Below are positions 42,664 through 51,195 of a DNA stretch of 64,000 nt, piece by piece. A program made the translations under genes and the position numbers. The notes under the pieces are model-generated. The model was not told where the DNA came from. It did not search any database and was given only the letters and a program-made list of their open reading frames with translations. The stretch comes from Arthrobacter crystallopoietes (GTDB lineage Bacteria; Actinomycetota; Actinomycetes; Actinomycetales; Micrococcaceae). The stretch is taken from the NCBI RefSeq assembly GCF_017603825.1, contig NZ_CP072014.1:4216001-4280000 (forward strand), written 5' to 3'. Every line of letters starts with the position of its first letter. Positions within the stretch are counted from its first letter, which is position 1.

Positions 42664-43107
42664 ATGCCCGAAATGTTCGTGGACAAGTTCCGTGCCCTCG
42701 TCCCCAAGTACCTGGGCCGGAAGTGGAGCGAAGAAGACGGCATCTCCTACGACGAACTCGAAGGCCTCCTCGGCGAACACAAGTTCCAGGTTCCGCAGGC
42801 GCTGGTGGAGTTCTACCACGCCCTGGGCGGCTGCGAGGACCTGATGGAGGCCCACGATTTCTTCTGGGATCCGGACGAGCTGGAAATCGAGGACGGCTAC
42901 CTGCTCTTCCTGGACGAAATGGATGAAGAAGCCAACTGGGGCTTCCGGGCCGAGCACCTTGCCGTTCCCGATCCCATCGTCTGGATCCGAACCAACACCG
43001 GAAAGCAGCGCTGGCAGAGCGAGGAATCCACCTTCAGCGAGTTCGTCTTCGACATGTTCGACTGGGTCTTCAATGACGATGAGAACGACGACGAACTGCA
43101 AGACTGA
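42664..43107 (+). CDS. SMI1/KNR4-like (SUKH-type) acidic protein
   Basis: A strongly acidic 147-residue protein. Around residues 20-60 it has the EEDGISYDELEGLL and LVEFYHALGG helices seen in SMI1/KNR4 proteins, then YLLFLDEMDEEANWGF, a typical SUKH strand-turn. The C-terminus is a run of Asp/Glu. Proteins of this fold are often immunity proteins or unknown regulators. AAGGAG precedes the ATG by five bases. A TAGGAT -10-like box is at about 42623. It forms an operon with the HIT gene (3 bp apart). Confidence 0.7.
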   Translation: MPEMFVDKFRALVPKYLGRKWSEEDGISYDELEGLLGEHKFQVPQALVEFYHALGGCEDLMEAHDFFWDPDELEIEDGYLLFLDEMDEEANWGFRAEHLAVPDPIVWIRTNTGKQRWQSEESTFSEFVFDMFDWVFNDDENDDELQD

Positions 43108-43110
43108 CCC

Positions 43111-43587
43111 ATGATCTGGCCGAGCCACGCACCCGAAAATTACCAGTGCCCCTTCTGCGACTTGGCCTCCGGGCAGTTCCGTTTCCAGACGAATCTGTGC
43201 CGTCCGGAGGACATGGTAGCCTCGACGGGACTGGCCATAGCCTGGATCGCTTCGCACGGCTTCGAGCCCGAACCCGGGCACGTGCTGGTGGGGCCGAAGG
43301 AACACTTCGAGCTGCTCTACGACATGCCCGACGATGTCCTGTCAGAGATCGCGTCGCTGAGCCGTGACATCGCCGTCGCCATGAAGAAGGCGTGGCAACC
43401 GGACGGTATTACCACCCGCCAGCACAACGAGCCCGCCGGGAGCCAGCACGTCTGGCACTACCACCAGCACGTGCTGCCCCGCTGGCACGACGACGGACTG
43501 TACTTCACGCCGCAGCGGCCCATCGTGGATCCCGCCATCCGGGCACGCAAGGCCGCCGAACTGCGGGCGGTCATGTCGCAGCTCTGA
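43111..43587 (+). CDS. HIT family protein
   Basis: A 158-residue protein. The histidine-triad motif is present as HVWHYHQHVLPRW (active HxHxH), with HVLVGPKEH upstream and an N-terminal CPFC probably binding zinc with later histidines. HIT proteins hydrolyse nucleoside phosphoramidates, dinucleoside polyphosphates or similar substrates; the specific one cannot be named. The stop codon lies inside one arm of a terminator hairpin (43561-43597). Confidence 0.9.
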   Translation: MIWPSHAPENYQCPFCDLASGQFRFQTNLCRPEDMVASTGLAIAWIASHGFEPEPGHVLVGPKEHFELLYDMPDDVLSEIASLSRDIAVAMKKAWQPDGITTRQHNEPAGSQHVWHYHQHVLPRWHDDGLYFTPQRPIVDPAIRARKAAELRAVMSQL

Positions 43588-43597
43588 CCGCCCGCAG
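43561..43597 (+). terminator. Terminator hairpin overlapping the HIT gene stop codon
   Basis: A perfect 13-bp stem (43561-43573 with 43585-43597) with an 11-nt loop includes the last codons and TGA stop of the HIT gene. It lies between convergent genes and could stop transcription in both directions. Confidence 0.7.
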
Positions 43598-43607
43598 CCG
43601 GAGTGCG

Positions 43608-43904
43608 TCAGGCGTCTTCGCGGTTAGGGTTCTCCAGCCGGAAGAAGTTGGAGTCAGTGCCGTCGGTGCGCTGTTCCTGGTAGATAAAGTTCAGCCTGCG
43701 CTCGTCAAAGGTCTTGAACCATTCGTCCCAGCTCACATGCTGCAGGTCCTTGCTGTCCCCGCCGAAGTCGAACCGCAGGACGCCCAGGTGGTCGTCGTGC
43801 TCGGTGCCGCTCACGGTGGCAGGCGTGGCATTGCGCTCCTCGAGTCCGGCATTGGCCGAGGCCGTTCCGGGATCAGACGTCGCGGTCGACAACCGCCTCG
43901 GCAA
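43608..43904 (-). CDS. Small hypothetical protein at the end of the menaquinone operon
   Basis: A protein of up to 98 residues. A recognisable compact C-terminal part (HLGVLRFDFGGDSKDLQHVSW then DEWFKTFDERRLNFIYQE) follows a variable N-terminus. No known domain was identified, although the segment looks structured and conserved in style. The frame overlaps the polyprenyl synthase stop by 32 bp. A GTG at 43814 would avoid that overlap and may be the true start, giving 68 residues. It is last in the minus-strand menG-menJ-polyprenyl synthase run. Confidence 0.6.
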   Translation of the reverse strand: MPRRLSTATSDPGTASANAGLEERNATPATVSGTEHDDHLGVLRFDFGGDSKDLQHVSWDEWFKTFDERRLNFIYQEQRTDGTDSNFFRLENPNREDA

Positions 43905-44973
43905 ACGCGGTCAGGGCCAGCTTGACGGTGCTTTCCGGCAGCCGTTCCAAGGCCAATTTCGCGTCATCCGCCCACTTGCGGGCCACGGTCCAGGCCTCGG
44001 CGGTCACCGGATGTTCGCGCAGCGCTTCGACGGCGCGGGCCAGGGCCTCGTCCGACGTCAGGTCCGCGTCCACCAGCTTGAGTACGGAGGCCGCCGAACT
44101 GTCGCCGGCCGCGGCGGCCTGGCGCAGCAGCAGAACCGGCAGCGTGGGCACGCCCTCGCGCAGGTCGGTGCCGGGCGACTTGCCGGACTTGACTTTCAGC
44201 CCGGTGACATCGATGACGTCGTCCGCGAGCTGGAAGGCCACGCCGACCTTTTCGCCGTACTCCAGCATCATGTCCACCACATCGGAACCGGCGTTGGCGA
44301 ACATCGCACCCAGCTGGCCCGAGGTCGCGATCAGCGAACCGGTCTTGTCCGCGATGACCGAAAGGTAGTGCTCCACGGGATCTTCGTCTTCGCGCGGTCC
44401 CACGGTTTCGTGCAGCTGGCCCAGCACCAGCCGTTCGAAGGTGCGGGCCTGGATCTTGACGGCTTCCGGGCCGAGCTCCGAGACCAGGATCGATGCGCGG
44501 GCAAAGATCAGGTCGCCGGCGAGAATCGCCACTTGGTTGCCCCAGACCTCATGGGCCGTGGGCGCGCCGCGGCGGTAGGGGGCTGAGTCCATCACGTCGT
44601 CGTGATACAGGGTAGCGAGGTGAGTCAGCTCAACAACGACGGCGGCCTGGAGCACCTCGGGCACGGGGCCCTCCCCCAGCTGGGACGCCAGGATGGTCAG
44701 CAGCGGGCGGATGCGTTTGCCGCCGGCCTCGACGAGGTGCCGGCTGGTGGTGTCCGCCAGCGGATCCGAGTGCGCGATGGCGGCACGCAGCCGCTTCTCC
44801 ACTCGGGCCAGGGCCGTGGATACGGCGGGCCCGAGAGCGGGATCCTGGGCCACCGGGGCGAAGCCCGCCGGCAGGTTCAGGCTGGTGGCGAGGGCGGCGG
44901 TGGCCGTGTCCAGCTCCAGGGAGTCCGGCACGCCGGCACCTGCAGGAGTCCAGCTCGGTTTTGCGTCAGTCAC
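43873..44973 (-). CDS. Polyprenyl diphosphate synthase for the menaquinone side chain
   Basis: The protein has 366 residues. Two aspartate-rich motifs are seen: the first in ATLYHDDVMDSAPYRR (DDxxD) and the second in AFQLADDVIDVTG. Upstream of the first motif is GGKRIRPLLTIL. It elongates isopentenyl diphosphate onto allylic diphosphate to give a long chain; its place beside menJ and menG matches mycobacterial grcC1 next to Rv0561c, so the product is probably used for menaquinone. The chain length cannot be read. It starts 10 bp after menJ stops. Confidence 0.92.
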   Translation of the reverse strand: MTDAKPSWTPAGAGVPDSLELDTATAALATSLNLPAGFAPVAQDPALGPAVSTALARVEKRLRAAIAHSDPLADTTSRHLVEAGGKRIRPLLTILASQLGEGPVPEVLQAAVVVELTHLATLYHDDVMDSAPYRRGAPTAHEVWGNQVAILAGDLIFARASILVSELGPEAVKIQARTFERLVLGQLHETVGPREDEDPVEHYLSVIADKTGSLIATSGQLGAMFANAGSDVVDMMLEYGEKVGVAFQLADDVIDVTGLKVKSGKSPGTDLREGVPTLPVLLLRQAAAAGDSSAASVLKLVDADLTSDEALARAVEALREHPVTAEAWTVARKWADDAKLALERLPESTVKLALTAFAEAVVDRDV

Positions 44974-44982
44974 TGTATAACA

Positions 44983-46320
44983 CTAACTAATCGTCGGGGC
45001 AGATGGGGTGCGGCTGTGCGTGGAAAGGCCTTGGTTGGATGCCGGCGGCGTGAGTCTCTCCAGCAGATGAATAACTCTATCCTCAAAACCCTTGCCGTCC
45101 TGGTCCGTCAGGTTGGCGAGCATCCGCACCACGAAGCGCATCAGCACCGGCACCGGCATTCCGGTCCGCAGTGCCAGCTTCATGATGGCAGGTTTTCCGA
45201 TCAGGCCGGCAAAAACGCGGCCCAGCGTGAAGTGGCTTCCCCAGTGGCCCTGGATGATCCCGGCGTAGCGGGCGAGCGAGGAATCGAAGCCGGCCTGGCT
45301 GAGGATCTGGCCCTGTGAACCGCCCAGCCGGCCAAAGGTGTCGGCAATCAATTCCGCGGCGTAGCGGGCCGATTCCATCGCGTAGGAAATGCCCTCGCCG
45401 TTGAACGGGCTGACCATGCCGCCGGCGTCGCCGAGCAGCAGCAGTCCGGGTGAGTAGTGCGGAGTCCGGTTGAAGCCCATCGGCAGGGCCGCGCCGCGGA
45501 TCTCGCCAACCTGGTTCTCCGGGGTGTAGCCCCACTCGGCAGGCATGGCGGCGGTCCAGTCCCGCAGCACCTGCTTGTAATCCAGCTTGCCGAAGGAGCG
45601 CGACGAGTTCAGGATGCCTAGGCCCACGTTCGAGGTGCCGTCGCCGACGCCGAAGACCCAGCCGTAGCCAGGCAGCGGGTTGCCCTGGGCATCGGGCAGT
45701 TCCAGCCAGCCCTCCATCCAGTCATCGTCGTGCCGGGGACTGGTGAAGTAGGTCCGCACGGCCACACCGAGCGGCCGGTCATCGCGTTTTTCAATGCCGA
45801 GGCTCAGGGCCGTGCGGGTTGAGTTGCCGTCGGCTGCGAGTACGACGTCGGCGCTGAAGTCCTGCGTCTGCCCCGTCTTCCGGCCGCGTTCATCCAGGAT
45901 GTTGGCGCGCACCCCGGTGACCCGGCCGGCGTCGTTCCTTAATGCAGTGGAAACGGAATGGCGTTCCAACACCGTGGCCCCGGCAGCCTCGGCATGGCGG
46001 GCCAGTTCCTCGTCGAAGCCCAGCCGGGTGCGGATCAAACCGTAGTCCGGAAAGTCCGAGAGCTCCGGCCAGGCAAGTTCCAGCCGCCGGCCGCCGGCGA
46101 TCAGGCGCAGGCCCTTGTTGCGCCGCCAGCCGGCCGATTCCTCGTGCGGCAGGCCCAGCAACTGGACCTCGCGGACGGCGCGCGGGGTCAGGCCGTCGCC
46201 GCAGACTTTCTCGCGCGGAAATGACGTCTTTTCCAGCACGGTAACTTCAATACCCGCTTTGGCCAGGTAGTAGGCAGCGGTTGAGCCGGCAGGTCCGGCC
46301 CCGACAATCAGAACGGGCAC
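44983..46320 (-). CDS. menJ: Menaquinone reductase MenJ (geranylgeranyl-reductase family)
   Basis: A 445-residue FAD-dependent enzyme. The dinucleotide-binding motif VLIVGAGPAGSTAAYYLAKAG is at the N-terminus, FPREKVCGDGL is the family signature, and DAGGMVSPFNGEGISYAMES the second FAD motif. In M. tuberculosis MenJ reduces one double bond of the menaquinone isoprenoid chain; the same neighbours (menG, polyprenyl synthase) occur here. The start is GTG at 46320, two bases after the menG stop; the ORF extension to 46971 overlaps menG and is rejected. Confidence 0.92.
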   Translation of the reverse strand: MPVLIVGAGPAGSTAAYYLAKAGIEVTVLEKTSFPREKVCGDGLTPRAVREVQLLGLPHEESAGWRRNKGLRLIAGGRRLELAWPELSDFPDYGLIRTRLGFDEELARHAEAAGATVLERHSVSTALRNDAGRVTGVRANILDERGRKTGQTQDFSADVVLAADGNSTRTALSLGIEKRDDRPLGVAVRTYFTSPRHDDDWMEGWLELPDAQGNPLPGYGWVFGVGDGTSNVGLGILNSSRSFGKLDYKQVLRDWTAAMPAEWGYTPENQVGEIRGAALPMGFNRTPHYSPGLLLLGDAGGMVSPFNGEGISYAMESARYAAELIADTFGRLGGSQGQILSQAGFDSSLARYAGIIQGHWGSHFTLGRVFAGLIGKPAIMKLALRTGMPVPVLMRFVVRMLANLTDQDGKGFEDRVIHLLERLTPPASNQGLSTHSRTPSAPTIS

Positions 46321-46322
46321 GG

Positions 46323-47084
46323 TTACAGCGCAGCCCTCGTGCCCCGGCGGCGCAGCGCGCTCTGGGCGTCGGCGTTGGCCGCTTCCGTCCGGCCCGGCTT
46401 TCGGGCGCGGTGCACGGCCACGATGCCGCCGGTGAGGTTGCGGTACGCCACGTCCTGCCAGCCCTCCTCGGCGATCCACTGGGCCAGCTCGTTCTGGTTG
46501 GGCCAGGCGCGGATGGATTCGGCCAGATAGATATAGGAGTCCGGGTTGGACGAGATCTTGCTGGCGATGGCCGGCAGCATCCGCATCAGGTATTCGGTGT
46601 ACATGGTGCGCCAGACTGGAAGGGTCGGCGAGGAGAACTCGGCGATGACCAGCCGGCCGCCGGGCTTGGTCACGCGCAGCATTTCCTGGAGCGCCTTGCG
46701 CGGTTCGTTCACATTGCGCAGGCCGAACGAGATGGTCACGGCGTCGAAGGAGTTGTCGGCGAACGGCAGGTTGGTGGCGTCCCCGGCGACGAAGTCGATG
46801 TCCGGGCGGCGGCGCTTGCCCACCTGCAGCATGCCCAGCGAGAAGTCGCAGGCCACCACGTGGATGCCCGCATCGGCGTAAGGCTCGCTGGAGGTGCCGG
46901 TTCCGGCGGCCAGATCCAGGACGCGCTGGCCCCGCTTGGCGCCGACGGCGTCCACCACAATCCGGCGCCACCGCCGGGTCTGCCCCATGGACAGAACGTC
47001 ATTGACGACGTCGTACTTCGGCGCGACGTCATCAAACATGGCTGCTACTTCATCAGGGCGCTTGTCCAGGGATGCACGGTTCAC
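46323..47084 (-). CDS. menG: Demethylmenaquinone methyltransferase
   Basis: A 253-residue SAM-dependent methyltransferase of the UbiE/MenG family, giving menaquinone by C-methylation. Motif I is [19 protein letters not shown], and [15 protein letters not shown] and [19 protein letters not shown] are characteristic. The start is GTG at 47084. GACAAT lies six bases upstream and no ribosome-binding site is visible, suggesting a leaderless message. The gene is divergent from menF and heads the menG-menJ-polyprenyl synthase operon. Confidence 0.94.
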   Translation of the reverse strand: MNRASLDKRPDEVAAMFDDVAPKYDVVNDVLSMGQTRRWRRIVVDAVGAKRGQRVLDLAAGTGTSSEPYADAGIHVVACDFSLGMLQVGKRRRPDIDFVAGDATNLPFADNSFDAVTISFGLRNVNEPRKALQEMLRVTKPGGRLVIAEFSSPTLPVWRTMYTEYLMRMLPAIASKISSNPDSYIYLAESIRAWPNQNELAQWIAEEGWQDVAYRNLTGGIVAVHRARKPGRTEAANADAQSALRRRGTRAAL

Positions 47085-47231
47085 CCGTTCATTGTCTCAA
47101 AGTTTGCCGCGCTGGTTTGCCGCGTCCCGAGACCCGGCGCGGGAGCCGCGCCATCACCGCGCAACGGCGGGTGTGGGCCAGCTTGCACCGGTGCTGTGGT
47201 GCGCTGCCGGCGGGGTAACCTTGAAGTCATT

Positions 47232-48536
47232 ATGACCTCCCTGCGCGCCGTCACCGTTGACCTCGGTGAGCACTCTTCACCGACCGGAATAATGGACTAT
47301 CTGGTCCGCGACGACGTGCTCTGCTGGGTTCGCCGCGGAGGCGGATTGGTCGGTTTCGGCGAGGTCGCCCGGTTCACGGATGTCGGTCCCGGCCGCTTCC
47401 AAACCGCGGCCCGCTGGTGGCGGGAGCTGCAGCAGGACGCAGAGGTGGACAACCCGGTGGGCCTGCCCGGCACCGGCCTGGTGGCCTTCGGTTCGTTCGC
47501 CTTCTCCAAAACTTCCGGCCACGCCTCGCGGCTGATTGTTCCGCAGGTTGTTGTGGGCCTCGGCGAACAGGGCTGCTGGCTGACCTATATAACTGACGAC
47601 GACGGCGACAACCTCAGCGCCGAGACGGCCGAGGCCGCACTGGCTGGCTGGCTGGACGAAATTTCCGCCGAGCGCGGCGCCGAAACCGCCGACCGCCTGC
47701 ACCCCGGGCAGGTTTCCGAAAGTGCCTTCAAAGCCGCGGTCGCAGCGGGCGTGGAGAAAATCTCCGGCGGCGGACTGAGCAAACTGGTGCTCGCCCGCGA
47801 CGTGATCGCCGAGCTCTCCTCCCCCATCGCCACCGCCCAGGTGCTGCGCGAACTGGCCATCCGCTACCAGGACTGCTGGACCTACGGCGTGGACGGCCTC
47901 ATCGGCTCCACTCCGGAAATGCTGATCAAGGTAGAGAACAACGTGGCCCGCGCCCGGGTGCTGGCCGGGACGCTGGACCGCGCCAACACCCACAAGATCG
48001 ACGGCGAGTCCGACGCCGCCTACGCCGAACGGGTGCTCGCCGGCTCCGAGAAGCAGCAACACGAGCACGAGATCGCCATCGACTCCTTGACGCGCAAATT
48101 GGAGCCGTACACCTCCGAGATGACCTCGCACAGCGAGCCCTTTGTGCTCGAACTGCCCAACGTGTGGCATCTGGCCTCCGACGTGTCGGCGGAGCTGTCC
48201 ACCAATGGCGGCCACGCGCCGTCGTCGTTGGAACTGGCCGAAGCCGTCCATCCCACGGCGGCGGTGTGCGGAACGCCCACCGAGGTGGCCGGCGCGCTGA
48301 TCCGCGAACTCGAGCAGATGGACCGCGGACCCTACGCCGGTCCGGTGGGCTGGACAGACGGCGCCGGCAACGGCGAATGGGGCATTGCCCTGCGCGGTGC
48401 AGTAGTGGAAAGCCCCACCCGTGTGCGGCTCTACGCCGGCTGCGGGATTGTGGACGCTTCGACCCCGGAAGCGGAACTGGCGGAAACCTGGGCCAAGTTC
48501 AGGCCCATGATTGAAGCCTTGGGCCTGCGCCGCTAG
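47232..48536 (+). CDS. menF: Isochorismate synthase, menaquinone pathway
   Basis: The protein has 434 residues, a chorismate-utilising enzyme. The catalytic C-terminal domain contains SGGGLSKLVLARDV, IGSTPEMLIKVENNVARARVLAGTL, and SSLELAEAVHPTAAVCGTP (conserved in isochorismate synthases); the C-terminal GPYAGPVGWTDGAGNGEWGIALRG is the magnesium/catalytic segment. It makes isochorismate for the MenD encoded at 52147. The start is ATG at 47232; frames starting upstream cross menG and are rejected. The divergent promoter region with menG is 147 bp. Confidence 0.95.
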   Translation: MTSLRAVTVDLGEHSSPTGIMDYLVRDDVLCWVRRGGGLVGFGEVARFTDVGPGRFQTAARWWRELQQDAEVDNPVGLPGTGLVAFGSFAFSKTSGHASRLIVPQVVVGLGEQGCWLTYITDDDGDNLSAETAEAALAGWLDEISAERGAETADRLHPGQVSESAFKAAVAAGVEKISGGGLSKLVLARDVIAELSSPIATAQVLRELAIRYQDCWTYGVDGLIGSTPEMLIKVENNVARARVLAGTLDRANTHKIDGESDAAYAERVLAGSEKQQHEHEIAIDSLTRKLEPYTSEMTSHSEPFVLELPNVWHLASDVSAELSTNGGHAPSSLELAEAVHPTAAVCGTPTEVAGALIRELEQMDRGPYAGPVGWTDGAGNGEWGIALRGAVVESPTRVRLYAGCGIVDASTPEAELAETWAKFRPMIEALGLRR

Positions 48537-48629
48537 CCGTCGCCGAAGCGCTCCAGCTGGTCGCGGCGCATAACAATTTGTACAGTTGAGCGAGTCCGGC
48601 TTGTTGACTAATAGGCAATCAATGTAGCC

Positions 48630-48645
48630 TGTGATGCATATCACC
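48630..48645. promoter_or_regulatory. CRP/GlxR-like operator upstream of the amino-acid ABC importer
   Basis: TGTGATGCATATCACC matches 9 of the 10 conserved bases of the CRP consensus TGTGA-N6-TCACA. It is centred about 40 bp upstream of the start expected from TAGACT at 48665-48670, the class II position for activation. An alternative promoter (TTGACT at 48604-48609 with TAGCCT at 48625-48630) would overlap it and be repressed. Confidence 0.6.
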
Positions 48646-48709
48646 CGTTACCGAATGTTACGGCTAGACTTAAGCCGGATTTTTCATCAAAGAACAGGTA
48701 GGAAAGCCA

Positions 48710-49519
48710 ATGCGGAAAAACGCATCCACCGCGGTCAAGGTATTCTCCGTCCTTGCCACCGGCACCCTGGCCCTCACCGCGTGCGGTGGGGGCTCGTCTT
48801 CGGACGGCGGCTCCCAGGCTGCCGAAGGCAACGAGCTTGGCTTGGTCACCCCGGGCACGCTCACCGTCTGCTCCGACATTCCGTACCCGCCGTTTGAGTT
48901 CGAGGAAAACGGCGAATACACCGGCTACGACATGGATCTCATCCGCGAGATCGCCACGGGCATGGGCCTGGACACGCAGATCCAGGATGTTGGCTTCGAC
49001 GCTCTGCAGTCCGGCGTGGTGCTGGCCTCGGGACAGTGCGACATCGGCGCCAGCGCGATGACCATCACCGAAGAGCGCGAAGAGAACATCGACTTCTCCG
49101 AGCCGTATTACGACTCGCTGCAGTCGCTGCTGGTTCCGGCCGATTCGGATATCAAGGCTATCGGCGATCTGGCCGGCAAGTCCGTAGGCGTTCAGCAGGG
49201 CACCACCGGCGAGGCGTACACCCGCGAGAACGTCCCGGCCGACACCGAGGTCCGCGCCTACCCGTCGGATGCCGAGCTGTTCCCGGCGCTGCAGTCGGGC
49301 GGCGTCGACGCCGTGCTGCAGGACCTTCCGGTCAACCTCGGCCATCTGGAGGGCGGCAAGTACGAGATCGTCGAGGAATACCCGACGGATGAGTCCTACG
49401 GTTTCGCTGTAAAGGAAGAGGGCAGCGAGGCCTTGCTGGAGGCAGTGAACGCCGAGCTGGCCGAACTGCGGGAGAGCGGCAAGTACCAGGAGATCTACGA
49501 CAAGTACTTCACCCAGTAA
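48710..49519 (+). CDS. Polar amino-acid ABC transporter substrate-binding lipoprotein
   Basis: The protein has 269 residues with a lipoprotein signal (basic n-region, hydrophobic core and lipobox LTAC with Cys at 25) and a Gly/Ser-rich tether. The SBP_bac_3 domain begins GTLTVCSDIPYPPFEFEENG and has the typical second motif LDAQ-like SGQCDIGASAMTIT. It binds a polar amino acid such as glutamine, glutamate or cystine; which one is not visible. AGGTAGGA lies before the ATG. It is followed by permease and ATPase genes. Confidence 0.92.
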   Translation: MRKNASTAVKVFSVLATGTLALTACGGGSSSDGGSQAAEGNELGLVTPGTLTVCSDIPYPPFEFEENGEYTGYDMDLIREIATGMGLDTQIQDVGFDALQSGVVLASGQCDIGASAMTITEEREENIDFSEPYYDSLQSLLVPADSDIKAIGDLAGKSVGVQQGTTGEAYTRENVPADTEVRAYPSDAELFPALQSGGVDAVLQDLPVNLGHLEGGKYEIVEEYPTDESYGFAVKEEGSEALLEAVNAELAELRESGKYQEIYDKYFTQ

Positions 49520-49529
49520 CGCCCTTACA

Positions 49530-49562
49530 GCTTCGCCCCGGATCAGCTGTCCGGGGCGAAGC
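49530..49562 (+). terminator. Hairpin between binding-protein and permease genes (attenuator)
   Basis: A 13-bp GC-rich stem (49530-49542 with 49550-49562) with a 7-nt loop follows the binding-protein stop by 10 bp inside the operon. Such hairpins let the binding protein be made in excess by partial termination or by mRNA stabilisation. There is no U-tract. Confidence 0.6.
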
Positions 49563-49592
49563 TTGTCCTGAAGACCTCTGGAAGGCCTGAAT

Positions 49593-50378
49593 GTGAAACC
49601 GTCTACCCGTAGGCGCCTGTTCCGCGGCGTGCTCTACGCCATTTTCATCCTTGCCGTCGCCGCCGTCGTATTCGTCGCCGACTGGGAAGCAATCCAAACC
49701 AACTTCTTCAACCCCGAGGTTGCTGCCGCAGCCTTCCCCGAAGTCATCCTGATCGCTGCGAAGAACACGATTGTCTACACCGCGATCGCCTTCGTCGGCG
49801 GTTTGATCTTCGGCCTGCTGCTGGCGCTCATGAAGCTCTCCCCCGTGGGTCCCTATCGCTGGGTAGCCACCGCGTACATCGAAATCTTCCGCGGTTTGCC
49901 GGCACTGCTGGTGATCTTCGGTTTCGCGTTCGCCGTGCCGATCGCCTTCGACTGGCGGCCGCCGGGAGGCAGCGCTGGTGCCGGTCTGATCGCCCTGATT
50001 GTGGTCTCCGCAGCGTACATCGCAGAGACCATCCGCGCCGGCATCGAGGCCGTTCCCCCGGGCCAGCGCGAGGCCGCCCGTTCCCTGGGTATGAACCCCA
50101 GCTGGACCATGGTGTCGGTTGTCCTGCCGCAGGCCTTCCGCATCATCACACCGCCGCTGACCAACGAACTGGTCATCCTGATCAAGGACACCTCGCTGCT
50201 GTTCATCGCCGGCATGGCACTGAGCGAGCGGGAACTGACCACCTTCGCACGCGATGCCGTCTCACAGCAGGCGAACGCGACACCGCTGATGGTGGCGGCG
50301 CTGATGTACCTGATCATCACGCTCCCGCTCACCCAGCTGGTGGCCAAGCTTGAACGACACAACAAGAGAGGCCGGTAA
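49593..50378 (+). CDS. Amino-acid ABC transporter permease
   Basis: A 261-residue HisM/GlnP-type permease. A first helix (residues about 10-28) precedes the HEQRAAL-type core with TIVYTAIAFVGGLIFGLLLALMK, YIEIFRGLPALLVIFG (the IEXXRGXP motif) and EAARSLGMNPSWTMVSVVLPQAFRI (EAA loop). Start GTG at 49593 with GGAAGG seven bases upstream. The ATPase gene follows after 3 bp. Confidence 0.93.
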   Translation: MKPSTRRRLFRGVLYAIFILAVAAVVFVADWEAIQTNFFNPEVAAAAFPEVILIAAKNTIVYTAIAFVGGLIFGLLLALMKLSPVGPYRWVATAYIEIFRGLPALLVIFGFAFAVPIAFDWRPPGGSAGAGLIALIVVSAAYIAETIRAGIEAVPPGQREAARSLGMNPSWTMVSVVLPQAFRIITPPLTNELVILIKDTSLLFIAGMALSERELTTFARDAVSQQANATPLMVAALMYLIITLPLTQLVAKLERHNKRGR

Positions 50379-50381
50379 GCC

Positions 50382-51140
50382 ATGGCGACGGAGAGTTCCC
50401 TGCGAAAGGACCGTCCCGCAATCGAGGTCCGGGGCCTTTACAAGAGCTTCGGGGACAACGAAGTCCTCAAAGGCATCGACTTCCACGTCGACCAGGGCGA
50501 AGTGGTGTGCGTCATCGGGCCGTCCGGCTCGGGCAAGTCCACGCTGCTGCGGTGCGTGAACCGGCTGGAGGAACCAACCAAGGGGACCATCCTGGTGGAA
50601 GGCGTGGACATCACCGACGAGGAAACGGACCTGGACAAGATCCGTACCCGCATCGGCATGGTGTTCCAGCAGTTCAACCTCTTCCCGCACCTGAGCGTGC
50701 TGCGCAACCTCACCTTGGCCCAGCAGCGGGCCAAGAAGCGCGGGAAGTCCGAGGCCGTCGAAACCGCCCGGCGCAACCTGGCCAAAGTCGGGCTGGACAA
50801 CCGGGAGAACGCGTACCCGGCCCAGCTGTCCGGCGGCCAGCAGCAGCGTGTGGCGATCGCCCGGGCCTTGTCCATGAACCCTGACATGATGCTCTTCGAC
50901 GAGCCCACCAGCGCACTGGATCCGGAGCTCGTGGGCGACGTACTGGAAGTCATGCGCCAGCTCGCCGACGAGGGCATGACCATGATGGTGGTGACCCATG
51001 AGATGGGCTTCGCCCGCGAAGTGGGCGACCGTGTGGTCTTTATGGACGGCGGAGTTGTGGTCGAGCAAGGCAAGCCCGAGGACGTGCTGGGGAATCCTCA
51101 GCACGAGCGCACCAAGGCCTTCCTCTCCAAGGTGCTCTGA
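50382..51140 (+). CDS. Amino-acid ABC transporter ATP-binding protein (GlnQ/HisP-like)
   Basis: The protein has 252 residues. Walker [11 protein letters not shown]-loop [15 protein letters not shown], signature [15 protein letters not shown], Walker [12 protein letters not shown] and switch histidine VVTHEMGFA are intact, and the GlnQ-type ending [15 protein letters not shown] is clear. It energises the polar amino-acid importer and is the last gene of the operon; a hairpin terminator follows. Confidence 0.94.
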   Translation: MATESSLRKDRPAIEVRGLYKSFGDNEVLKGIDFHVDQGEVVCVIGPSGSGKSTLLRCVNRLEEPTKGTILVEGVDITDEETDLDKIRTRIGMVFQQFNLFPHLSVLRNLTLAQQRAKKRGKSEAVETARRNLAKVGLDNRENAYPAQLSGGQQQRVAIARALSMNPDMMLFDEPTSALDPELVGDVLEVMRQLADEGMTMMVVTHEMGFAREVGDRVVFMDGGVVVEQGKPEDVLGNPQHERTKAFLSKVL

Positions 51141-51162
51141 CCCTGGCCCAGCGTCCGGATTT

Positions 51163-51193
51163 CCGAGCTGCCGGCCATTGACCGGCAGCTCGG
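51163..51193. terminator. Terminator between the ABC importer and the dioxygenase gene
   Basis: A perfect 12-bp stem (51163-51174 with 51182-51193) with a 7-nt loop lies between the convergent genes, 22 bp after the ATPase stop and directly beside the dioxygenase stop. It probably acts in both directions. Confidence 0.72.
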
Positions 51194-51195
51194 AT

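Noticed and set aside
46320..46971. N-terminal extension of menJ to 662 codons
   Set aside because: The extra part overlaps menG in another frame and its translation is Arg/Gly-rich noise; the FAD motif begins at the GTG at 46320.
46281..47231. Upstream extension of menF to 751 codons
   Set aside because: It runs antisense through menG; homologous sequence begins at 47232.
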